NCBI GenBank assembly: GCA_947396885.1
Contig: OX377205.1
Coordinates: 64,452,969 to 64,516,968, forward strand
Origin: Heligmosomoides polygyrus polygyrus
Taxonomy: Eukaryota; Nematoda; Chromadorea; Rhabditida; Heligmosomidae
DNA: 64,000 nucleotides
Direction of reading: 5' to 3'
In this document: positions 21,426-30,468 of the stretch, piece after piece
Layout of the letters: each line of letters opens with the position of its first letter
Position numbering within the stretch: position 1 is the stretch's first letter
Translations under genes and position numbers: made by a program
Notes under the pieces: generated by a model
What the model saw: the letters and a program-made list of their open reading frames with translations, nothing else
The model's database searches: none
Told to the model about the DNA's origin: nothing

Positions 21426-23599
21426 CTAAAATGGTATGCACCTTCTAACGCACGAATTTTCCCTGAAATCCACCAGCAGGAAAATGAACGGGGATTTTGA
21501 ATACTGAGAACCAAATGCTCCTGGAAGAGCTTCTTCCTTAAATATTCTTGTCCCTACCGGGAACATAACTCCGTCCTTGACAAAGTCGGCCCAGTGATAG
21601 CCATCTGTTTTAAGAATGGGGAAATAGGCCTGCGCGGGCCACAACGGGCAACCAAGAATCCCTACCGATTTGTAATGGCGAGACCATTTCAACACTGTTG
21701 GTATGAGGCAGACAGGAGGAACTAACCAAAGTAGCCCTGTTCTCCAAGCGTCGGGGTCAGTGAAGGCATTGACACCGGACGTTCCTGGGCAAAGTGCACT
21801 GGAATAAAATGTCTGACATTTTGCGTTCCTGTCATTGGCAAATAGGTACTTCTCTGAGGTACCCCATTTGGCTGTTATTGCTGAGAATATTCGTTCAATT
21901 ATTCGCCAGTCGTCAAGATCGACTAGTCTACTTGCCTCATCAGCTTCCTGATTTAGTTCTCTAGGTATCCATTTCAGTAACAGCTGCAGACCATATCTAC
22001 GTTCTATGTCCCATATCTCTTCTGCTATCTGGTGTATTCTGAGCAAAAGGCTACCCTTTTTATGAATGATACACGCTGCTTGATTATCTGTATAAAGGAC
22101 CACTCCCTGCTCAAGATTTTGTCGGAATGTTTCTAAACCAAACTTTATCGCGAAAAGCTCCCTAGTTGTACTAGACTCTTGGATTAAGTCCGTCGGTAGT
22201 TCACGAAAAGATCTAGCTAATACGGAATTGGATGCATCCTTAAGAATTGCCCCAACCGAGTGTGCGGAGGCATCCACGTAAATGATATTCCGGTAGCATG
22301 TTCCTTCTGTAGGAGGAAGAAGAGACAGAGTTGGGCACTCCAATAATCGAGATTTCCAATAAGCTAGCTCACCGTTCTCTTCCTTGACTTTCCTCCATCT
22401 CCAGCTGAGAGGGTACTCTAGGGATTGAGCAGAAGCGATTTCTCGAGAGATTGCTCGTGAGTTTCGAATGTCTGAAGAGTTCATCACTAAATGCATCGAG
22501 GCTAAAGTCCCCGACCAACGAGGTCTATCGTGCAACGAAGGTTTCGAGACCTTTCTCATTTGTTCCACCCTCTCTTTTGCTCTTTCTAATCTTTCGGAAG
22601 AGAGGGAAATTTGCATGCATCTCAAATCTATCGAAAAGCCTAACCATTTAGCAACTTGTGCTGGAGACCAATGGCATTTCTCCTGGGCAAAGTGCCATCC
22701 AGCACCTTCGAGATCTTCTTTAATGAGTGTTGAAATTTCACCACACCTTGATCTGGAAGAATGGAATATAATGCCATCATCGAGATAAATAGCTATACCT
22801 AAGCCTTGAGCTCTCCATTTTCTTATAAATGTCCTTAAAATGAACTGGTAGAAAGTGTTATCCCATATGAATCCGAGATAGTCTGTGTGTTCTTCACAGA
22901 TTCTAACGTGATGATACCCGGATTTCAGGTCGAATGTCGTCATGTACCCGTCGTGAGGAAGAACGTACATTATTTTCGATAGGTCGCCTAATTTAAATTT
23001 AGGCACCTCTATGAATTTATTAAGATGGGACAAATCGAGAACTAGTCGCACTTTCCTACCTCGTGCAACCGAGAGAGGATGGATATGAAGCTGCTGCACG
23101 CGGTGTTGGGGGACCTTCTTTACTGCTCCGGAAGGGAGGAGTTCTGTATTTTGAGATGTTACGAAACTGCCATGCTCGAGAGCTGACCGCCTGTTATGGG
23201 CTACAGAGGACCTCGACGGTGGAGAAGTGAAGGATAAAGAGTACCCATTAATTATTGTAGTCGAGACTAACTGTGTCGGCTCGAGAGCCTCCCAGACTGA
23301 CTGGTGTAAATGAATAGATCCTGCAAAGAACACACTATTTGCGGATGGGCTTTCCCTCCACCAATGTCCTTCTTGACCGCACTTCTTACAGTGATACTTC
23401 CGTTGAAGTTGATGATCCCTTTGGAAGGTCCTATCGCTGAAGATTCTTGATGGAAATGCGGAACTCCTGGAAAGCGTTGGAGGACGAGTCCACGAAGCTT
23501 CATATTGTGAGCTAGGGTCGTAGTTGAGGCGAGAGTAAGACTGGGGCCTGTAGCTACTCGACGGAGGGTAGGGGAGGCAGGTGGCCACGCTGCTCCCCT
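21426..23599 (-). pseudogene. PAT-like reverse transcriptase / RNase H, with zinc-knuckle N-terminus; defective RT
   Basis: A single open frame of 720 codons (to 23588). It starts with a Ser/Tyr-rich stretch and a zinc knuckle CKKCGQEGHWWRES, where the last cysteine of CCHC reads serine. The reverse transcriptase follows: KVRLVLDLSHLNKF, TTFDLKSGYHHV (first catalytic D), and IAIYLDDGIIF (catalytic DD). RNase H has IYVDAS, TTRELFAIKFGLE, LYTDNQAAC and ELNQEADEASR, giving a full D-E-D-D set. Between YQF and RTFIRKW about 16 residues are absent, and they are exactly the stretch that carries the LPFG motif in DIRS-type enzymes. The gap is in frame, so the frame stays open but the enzyme should be dead. 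No ATG is evident at the start; expression from gag by frameshifting or a mutation is likely. Confidence 0.88.
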
Positions 23600-24079
23600 C
23601 TTACGAAAGGGCTGACCCGATGTCGAAATCTTCCGCTTTCTCGAGTCCTCTTCATCTTTCTTCTTCAGCGTCTCCATAAATTCGCTGAGCTTTGGGTCCA
23701 TTGTCTTCAGGGTTTCTGCCTTGGACTTGTTCTCTAGAAACTGGAACACCTCTGGATGGTCATCAGCTATCTTCAAGGTTTCATTTCTTGTTTGTAAGTC
23801 ATGGATGGCGTCAGAAACGATGAGTGAAATCTCCTGATACTCTTGCAAAGGCAATAACTTCCGGATAATACTGGTATTGAGTTCGTACTGCTTGGCGTAC
23901 CCTTCTCTCTTGAACACTGGAGCTAACGAGGAGCTAGATTGCCGGGCTTGGCTCTGTTCAGTGACTGAATCAACAATGATCTGGATATCTTTCGGATCCA
24001 GACGAAACCCACTTGCACTTGGTACTTCATCCTCATTTGCTGCATCGGGCGGTTGCTGTTGCAAAGATTCTCCTTCCAT
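23267..24079 (-). CDS. gag-like ORF of the PAT-like element
   Basis: Begins at the only ATG in this frame (24079), just inside repeat A1, with MEGESLQQQPPDAANEDE. The first about 165 residues are hydrophilic: a region with ELNTSIIRKLLPLQEYQE, then a charged stretch ending KKKDEEDSRKRKISTSGQ. This suits a structural capsid-type protein that packages the element's RNA. From about 23600 on, the gag frame loses family character while the neighbouring frame gains the zinc knuckle. The authentic protein therefore probably switches frame near there, and the residues to 23267 are likely readthrough. Whether the shift is programmed or a mutation cannot be told from one copy. Confidence 0.7.
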   Translation of the reverse strand: MEGESLQQQPPDAANEDEVPSASGFRLDPKDIQIIVDSVTEQSQARQSSSSLAPVFKREGYAKQYELNTSIIRKLLPLQEYQEISLIVSDAIHDLQTRNETLKIADDHPEVFQFLENKSKAETLKTMDPKLSEFMETLKKKDEEDSRKRKISTSGQPFRKRGAAWPPASPTLRRVATGPSLTLASTTTLAHNMKLRGLVLQRFPGVPHFHQESSAIGPSKGIINFNGSITVRSAVKKDIGGGKAHPQIVCSLQDLFIYTSQSGRLSSRHS

Positions 24080-24099
24080 GATGACAGAGAATATGATAC

Positions 24100-24235
24100 C
24101 GACCGCTCCACGGACGCCGAAAACCTGGATGACCTCGTCAGGTTTTGTCACGCGAGGAGCCTCGTGACTCCTCCCCTTGGTCCCTAGGTCGCGGCCTAGC
24201 GAGATCGATCGATCTATAATTCAAAATAACACTTA
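24100..24235 (-). repeat. split direct repeat A1 (5' end of PAT element)
   Basis: About 136 bases matching A2 with six differences. It forms the outer 5' terminus and should contain the element's promoter. The plus strand ends AACACTTA immediately before non-element (hAT) sequence. Confidence 0.92.
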
Positions 24236-24667
24236 GTTTTGACAGCGACGTTTTCGCTGTTGCTCCTGCTGAATCCTAGATTTATACGCAAGCCAGAAAT
24301 TGGAATTAAGTTAGGAATTTCATGAATACTCAAACTACGTAGGATTTTTCTTGGAATACCATGCATAGGCTAAAGTATAGTTTTTGAATCCACATTCTTT
24401 CGACTTTCTTCGAACGTGTAAAATTTCATTTGGAAGGCTTCTTACTATCAGAAAGACGCGAAAAAGGAAAACAATTTGGTAAGAAAGCACTCAGCTTGAG
24501 CTAAAGTAACGCGAAAATTAGCGGAAAAACATTCTGGGAATTTGCTTATATTGCACTACAGGTCAGGTCACTTTTACGATTTACGGTTTGCAATTTACGA
24601 TTTACGACGGTTTTTTTTTGGTAATCACGATTTACGAAATTTCAAATCTCATTTACGCACACCTCTG

Positions 24668-25002
24668 GTAGGCGCCATGGCCGCGCTTCCAGGTGGCCAT
24701 GGCCAACCCCTTGCTCGCTGTATCCGCTAGCGCTGTGACACCCGTCGCGAGCGCGGCGGGAGAAGGACGGGACGGAGGAAGGGTCAAGCGTGGCGTTCGA
24801 TTTTTGCCCAAAATTTACGACATCTTCCCAGGGCGCATTTGGTACAATTCCTGCCTTGCCTACATCACCGTTTTTTTTTTCCTTATTAGTGCTAAAATTT
24901 TCGAATCTTTACGCTATTTTAGTTCCCTTTAATAGGTTCTTCTTTTCAGGTTTAGCATCAACACAACGGTGATCGTCCACAAAAAAGACGCGTTATTTAT
25001 TG
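24668..25002 (+). repeat. left arm of a GC-rich inverted repeat
   Basis: Matches 26030-26412 in inverted orientation over about 335 bp. A well-conserved GC-rich core contains CCGCTAGCGCTGTGACACC, and the inner end contains GGTTTAGCATCAACACAACGG. The arm's outer 50 bp lie at 17655-17705, on the far side of the inserted hAT-like element. Open frames cross it, but the conservation includes indels that are not multiples of three, so I do not call it coding. Confidence 0.85.
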
Positions 25003-26029
25003 ACTGTTCGAGCTGATTTTAAAAACGTTGATTAACGCATTGCATACTCTGCATTATGATAATAATATTTTGCTTGTTCTACAGTTAGAAATGACGAATT
25101 TTGCCAGTAGCTTTCGAAATAATCGCAACGACTTCAACTTTCCAAGTTTTCTGAGGTTCTTATGCATAGGACACCTGCACTTCTACCTGGAGGACCAACA
25201 TCTGCATCAGAACTTGTGCTCTATAAAGATTCGAGTGCTAATTGCTAAGGCTGGCTTAAGCGATCTCCTTACAAAAACTTTTAAGGAACTCTTCGAATCG
25301 TCGACGGAAACGCAACTGAGCGATGGACTTCTCGTGGAAAGAATTCCTACCTTCTCAAGAAAAGAACATCCGAGAGTGAACCCGTACCGTACATAATTTT
25401 AGATCGTGCTTATTAAACAGTAATAAAAACAAGCTTCCTCGCAGCGATCTTCGATGATTTGAGCAAATTGTTTTCAAATTTTTCGTTTTCGCAGAAAAAT
25501 AAATCATTTCTACCTGAAACAGACCACCTATGCAGATGAAAATTTCCGACTAGAAGTTTCAATTCATGATCAATGCACAGTGAAAAAACCATGACTTTCT
25601 AACCGAATAGGTTGGATCGTCCTCTGGAAAGATCCAGCTCCGACGTTATTGGAGCGACACAATTGCACGTTCACAAAAATTATCATAAATCGGTAAGTTT
25701 TTCAAAGTTCAAAAAAGCCAAAAACGTTTTGGAAACTAGGGGAAATATTCTTTTGTCACATAAGAAGCAGCCTTCAAGAATAAGGTCCACACGCGTGGAG
25801 GGTAGGGTTCAATTTCTGACCAAAAAAAATTTGAAAAGATTTTGAATAATTAATCATACCTTGGTAACTCTTTTGAATTTTTAGAAAACCAAAACTTTTT
25901 GAAAACTAGAGGAACGTATTTTTGCAAAAATCGACTAGAAATCCAACCCCTCCGCCCCGCATGAAGACCCTTTTTTTCAAAACGATTAATTTAATTAATG
26001 CACGGTAAGAAAGCAAATTTCCAGTCTTT
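25003..26029. other. spacer between the inverted arms
   Basis: AT-rich. Two related segments, about 25700-25850 and 25870-25990, share words such as AAAACGTTTTGGAAACTAG, a weak tandem duplication. The 122-codon plus-strand frame at 25028-25396 starts with TTG and has no recognised features. Confidence 0.4.
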
Positions 26030-26412
26030 TTTTTGTGGGCGATCACCGTTGTGTTGATGCTAAACCTGAAAAGAAGAACCTATTAAAGGGTACTAAAATG
26101 GCATAAAGATTTGAAGATTTTAACACAAATAAGCAATAAAACGGTGATGTAGACAAGGGAGGGATCGTACCAAATCCGCCCTGGGAGGTGGGGGACGTAA
26201 ATTTTTGGCAAAAATCGAACCCCACGCTTGACCCCGCCACCGTCGTGTCCTTCACCCGCCGCGCGCGCGACGGTGTCACAGCGCTAGCGGAGACGGGGAG
26301 CAAGGGGTTGGCGCCGCAACTATGGCCACCTGTACGCGCGGCCACGGCGCCTACGACCAGGCGATACGAACGCTGCGCATCCTTGAGCAGGAGGCCTGCA
26401 AGTAGTTTGCTC
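26030..26412 (-). repeat. right arm of the GC-rich inverted repeat
   Basis: The uninterrupted counterpart of 17655-17705 plus 24668-25002. Because it is intact, it shows what the left arm looked like before the hAT-like insertion and confirms the insertion point at GTAGGCGC (CGTAGGCGCC when read inverted). Confidence 0.85.
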
Positions 26413-26425
26413 ACGATAACTCACG

Positions 26426-26695
26426 GTGCGTGGTAGCGCAGTCGGAGGAAGGAATATGGCTCGGATCCTGCCCAGGTCGACCAAGCCTTCCATCCCTCCG
26501 GGATACATGAAATGGAACAAGACCTGCCTGGGAATGTCAAAACACTGCCTCCTCCATCGGCTCCACAGCAAGCCATTGTGAAGCAAGTGCATATGCTCTC
26601 AAGCTGGCTCCACAATACCCCTCAAAAGTACAATGCAGGCGCATTTCAACTTTTATTCCTAACGTGGGCCCTTTATCCTTTAAAATTATCCTTTG
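26426..26695 (+). repeat. SINE family 1, full-length copy
   Basis: The head GGTAGCGCAGTCGG fits the box A consensus well. The body keeps CCTTCCATCCCTCC, CTGCCTGGGAA, CCATCGGCTCC and GCAAGCCATTG in family order, and the tail has repeated TTTATCC/TTATCC words at about 26668-26695. Box B is degraded. It directly abuts the right inverted arm. Confidence 0.7.
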
Positions 26696-26794
26696 TGCGA
26701 CATAATTAAGATAAGCAGAAGATTCCAACTTATTTTTGGTTGATATGATTTCAATCTTAGTGCAAACACTTGCCGAAGCGAAAAGGGGTATATA

Positions 26795-28010
26795 CAGGGT
26801 GGCCCATAAGTCCTGCAACAAAATTAGGAGACCTTATTGGTTGTCTTTTTCCAATTGCAAAAAAACCGCATACCAACAGTTATGTAGGATATACTTAGTG
26901 CTATACTTCTGGAAATTATCATGGCTGTAGCTGCTCTTATTACAAAGTAATGCGCTCTCACGCAAAACCACCGAAAATTCTTCTCTGGCCCGTGGTGGGG
27001 CGCTTCCGTTCCGATGTGACTAAATTTCGGAAGATTGGTTGTTGAACATGCAGTATGACGGTATTGTGTAGGGCCGTGCAGAGGCTTCTCAAAAGTGAAC
27101 ATTGGATGAACGGATCTGAACTACAGTAGAAGAACGCTATTAATTTTCTGATCATACAGGATGCAGCAACCAGCTGGAACAAATGCAACATTCAGCCGTG
27201 TGCGTAATCTATTACTAAGCAGTATGCAGTTTCTAGGAAACTACAAGGAAAGCTCTAAAAGCCCATAAGTGAGATGAAGACTCAGCTATGAGGAGAAGAG
27301 AGTAGAATGAAAAATTTGTAAGCGCAGTTGGAGCGCGTCGTTCGAAATGGGTATTCAGCCTCTGCCTCATTTGATGAAAAATTTCTCAAAGTTGAGCGAT
27401 CCCAGAAAGGTCAAAATAATAGTGCGTTTAATGCTACCTTTGAGGGAACCTGGTGATATAAAAACAACGGCCACGCATGACAGGTTTTTGTAATACACGA
27501 TTTTCCAAAATATTTCCCCGCACACCCTAGGTTTTTGTGTAAAAATAGTTAAATCAATAAAAAAGTTCGTGTGATAGCAACAAAAACCTAAAAAAACCTG
27601 TAACAGCAAAAGAAAAGAACGTGGTAGCGGTTTTGAGTCTGTCTGCAAAATATTGCACCTGCGAAAGACTAGCTGTGAAATTCCTGAATCTTTAGATTTT
27701 CACTCTTTGCTTATTAACCACCTTAAAGAAAATGTCTTACTCTATAAAGCCTGGGAAAACTATAGTTCAATATCTTCTTTGGAACAAATAAGAAATAAAA
27801 CTCCGTACGAGCCACTGCGGCGCGGTCTGCAAAGCAACCCACACGATCTGAAGGCTCTTATCAATCCAGGAATGGACCGTTATGAATAATACCGCTCCAC
27901 CATAATCTACAAACCATGGGTAAACAAGGTTTAAAAGTGGTTCAAATTTGGTGCATTCTTAGCCTTTTTATACGCCTATGTTTTTGTTGCAGGACTTATG
28001 GGCCACCCTG
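26795..28010. mobile_element. non-autonomous Tc1/mariner-like TIR element
   Basis: A 1216-bp unit flanked by TA (26793-26794 and 28011-28012) with perfect inverted ends of 29 bp beginning CAGGGTGGCCCATAAGTCCT. The inside has no recognisable transposase: several minus-strand frames (for example 27367-27648 and 26824-27102) lack any catalytic motif. The CAGGG ends and TA duplication match the transposase-bearing relatives at 13506-14771 and 33817-35081. The perfect ends suggest this is younger than those two. Confidence 0.85.
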
Positions 28011-28244
28011 TAGTGTGGTTGGTAGAGCTTCTTCAAAATAAATGAAATAAGGATGTGTCAGTAAACTGACAACTCGTTAGCCATTTATATTTTCTATTTC
28101 AATCTATAATGCTTCGCAGTAGTTAACGAAAACGCCGACATGCTAAGATTTTAAGATTTCTTCTAATAAAGCAAATTTGATGCCAGACAAGTCTGATACT
28201 ATCTGATGTGTAAAGAAATTTGTTTCGCATCTTTTCTACATGGA

Positions 28245-28440
28245 CGCAGTTTGGAAAGGTGCTGGTCGTGAGCAGCGCACAGTTAGTGATTCAAGGTTCG
28301 AATCCCGCTTGCGCCAACTGAGGCTTTTATCCTTCCAGGGCCTCAGTTGGGAGGGAGAAGTGGCACCTAACTTGTCTAAGAAGAACGATACGTCAGATGG
28401 TTACCAAAGTTACTACAGGCCCATTACCTACCCTGATTGA
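28245..28440 (+). repeat. tRNA-like SINE, second family
   Basis: A perfect box B, GGTTCGAATCCCG, lies near 28296-28309 and is followed by CTTGCGCC resembling a tRNA acceptor strand. The 5' half does not fold into a convincing cloverleaf. Downstream, TTTTATCCTTCCAGGG and GGGAGGGA words recall the body of family 1, so this may be a divergent subfamily or a fusion. Not a functional tRNA gene in my view. Confidence 0.5.
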
Positions 28441-30468
28441 CTTGAAAATGTCTCCTAGTAAGACAATAAAATATAGAGAAGGCATCATAAAAGGGGCTGT
28501 CTTGCATACTTATAATAGATAAATAAATAAAACATACAACTTTTTGCCGTGCAGATTGAGTGATGAGAGCAAGCACTATTCACGCGACATTTATAAATTA
28601 CTGTCAGCTCGATTCCGCGCCCAAACCTCAATTTCGATAGCCTGATTTTGGCGTGCAGCACGCAGTAAGCAGTGTAGAAAAGAGAAATTCCTTAAATGTA
28701 TCACTAGGTGTTCATCGTCCATTTGTGAGCATTACAAATTCCCGCCATTCTGCGATTGTGACACGATGTAGACCTTAACCCACACCAGGCGCGGTCGTCA
28801 ATCAGCACGCCTCAGCTCCTCCGACCACCAGTGTTATCGTTAGCAGAAGCCCATTGTACGCGGTACAAGAAACTCCTTCGTCCAGTCCAGCTACCACTCA
28901 AGCAGGATATCTTTTTCTTGGGCAGGAAAACTTGTTCGGTTGACTAAACACGCTGGTATGACCAGCAGGACGTGCAGCCATTGTAGTGCTACTGAAACAC
29001 GTTCACTCACACTCGCCGACTAGATTCATCTTGACCCCGATCACAACAATTTTATGTGCATGTTTGTCCCGATATGAGACTCACAGCGTTTCTTGTAATG
29101 AGGGGCGACCGCTATGCCCATGCTGATCGCTTTGCAGCATGATGGTCACACTAGCTTTAATGGCGGAACGAGGGCGATGTGTATAAAAATAATGTGCTCG
29201 AACATCTTCACAACAGGGCGAGAACTACGCCTCAGGAGCGAGCTGAAAGATTTTGCTGATTATGTTTTTACTTGCGGACTTCTCTGCGAACCTGAATAAT
29301 AGACCACTGCGACCGCAGCAGTTTCTTATTCTTCGTTTTTTCTTACTTCCAATAAGCCGGAAATTGGCTGCAAATTCAAGATTGAAAAGAATAGAACAGG
29401 ACAGTGTGAGGTGGTAGGGCACGGCCTTCCAAACGATTCCCATTAAGCTTGTTCATAAACCATGCAATCATTCGATTTATACTCCAAAGTGTACTCCAGT
29501 TTCTTTACGCTGACGGAGTGAAAAAAGAATAAAGAGACCGATACGCGTACATTATTAAACAGGATTAAGCATCTTCATCGCTCGGCGGACCAATACAGTT
29601 TACTCATGGAAGGAAGTACCCAACTTATTCCTTAAGTAATAATTCTCTCCGCACTCCTCCGCCTTTCCGTATGCACCGGAAGCAACGAGAGCAACACACA
29701 TATATGCATACACATAGACGCATTCTCGCTCATTATGTAGGAAAGCGGATGACGTCTTCTGAATACCAACGCGCACCGATGGTACGTCTTCTAAATGTGG
29801 AAACCCATTATACGACGTCTGTGGCACGTAATTTGTTTCCCACGCGGGCACCTTGAGCCTGGGTAATTAAACTGTGTTTCAATTCATTCATAATAAGTAC
29901 AAAGAAAGAGGAATACTTGAGAACATAAGACGTATGAAAAAGGCGAACGCATAGGATATCGACGGAATGTGTCAGTTGCCTGCATATCTGTCTCCCTTTA
30001 TACTGTTGCAGACTCCGCTTCGTGCGACATTCTTCAGATCCGGTACAGGACATATTAAAGGATGCATGAAAATCATAACAACACAAATCGAAACTTCTTT
30101 CATAGATACTCTATAAGATGCACTAAACACACTCAAATAATACTGGATAGATGTGCCTTCACTACGTCGTCTGAATCCGGACGCCCGTTGCACGACATCT
30201 GTGACACGTGTTGCGAATCCGTTCACCGTCACCGTTTACACTCCCTTCTCTGTGAACCAGATATACACGGATCGGCTACCAAGTCTATAAATTCAGTGAT
30301 ACACCCTCGTGATTAAGCTCAACAATACAACCGGCTGACAGAGTTCAACGCTTTCAATGGTAGATTTTCCAGAAACTGTTGCTTGGGTTTTAATTCGGTT
30401 CCTTTGTCGTCCTACTTGGTGAGATCCCAGCAAGCAGAACAATAACGCCAGCATGGCATCATACGAAT
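28441..30468. other. about 2 kb without a supported gene
   Basis: No family recognised. Two stretches, near 29810-29840 and 30185-30215, share CGAC-TCTGTG-CACGT-like wording at similar spacing and may be an old duplication. Confidence 0.35.

Larger units (their letters stand above)
19668..24235 (-). mobile_element. PAT-like tyrosine-recombinase retrotransposon with split direct repeats
   Basis: A 4.57-kb element in minus orientation. In transcriptional order it has repeat A1, a gag-like frame, reverse transcriptase with RNase H, repeat B1 directly joined to repeat A2, a tyrosine recombinase, and repeat B2. The two B copies are 70 bp and identical; the A copies are about 136 bp with six differences. 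A1-B1A2-B2 split direct repeats plus a tyrosine recombinase instead of a DDE integrase define the PAT group of DIRS-order retrotransposons, which insert from a circular DNA without target duplication. The internal B1-A2 junction equals the two outer ends joined (sharing TTA), as a circular intermediate predicts. Frameshift, stops and a missing RT motif make this copy inactive. Confidence 0.92.
17706..24667. mobile_element. hAT-like transposon (family A), non-autonomous, carrying a nested PAT-like retrotransposon
   Basis: The ends read CAGGGGTGTGCGTAA at the left and CAGAGGTGTGCGTAA inward from the right. They are flanked by a perfect 8-bp duplication GTAGGCGC (17698-17705 and 24668-24675), the hallmark of hAT insertion. 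Inside both ends the sequence is packed with repeats of TTTACGA and ACGATTTACG (17715-17815 and 24568-24655), in the position where hAT transposases bind subterminal motifs. Removing the nested retrotransposon (19668-24235) leaves about 2.4 kb with no recognisable transposase, so it is probably mobilised in trans. Related copies lie at 46160-47055 (minus strand) and 55449-55742. The hAT assignment rests on TIR wording plus 8-bp duplication; no transposase supports it here. Confidence 0.85.

Noticed and set aside
22451..22788. Plus-strand frames up to 106 codons
   Set aside because: Antisense shadows of the PAT reverse transcriptase/RNase H.
25028..25396. 122-codon plus-strand frame between the inverted arms
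   Set aside because: TTG start, no motif, located in AT-rich spacer.
29600..30320. Possible diverged direct repeat
   Set aside because: Only scattered short words are shared; below what I can support by eye.
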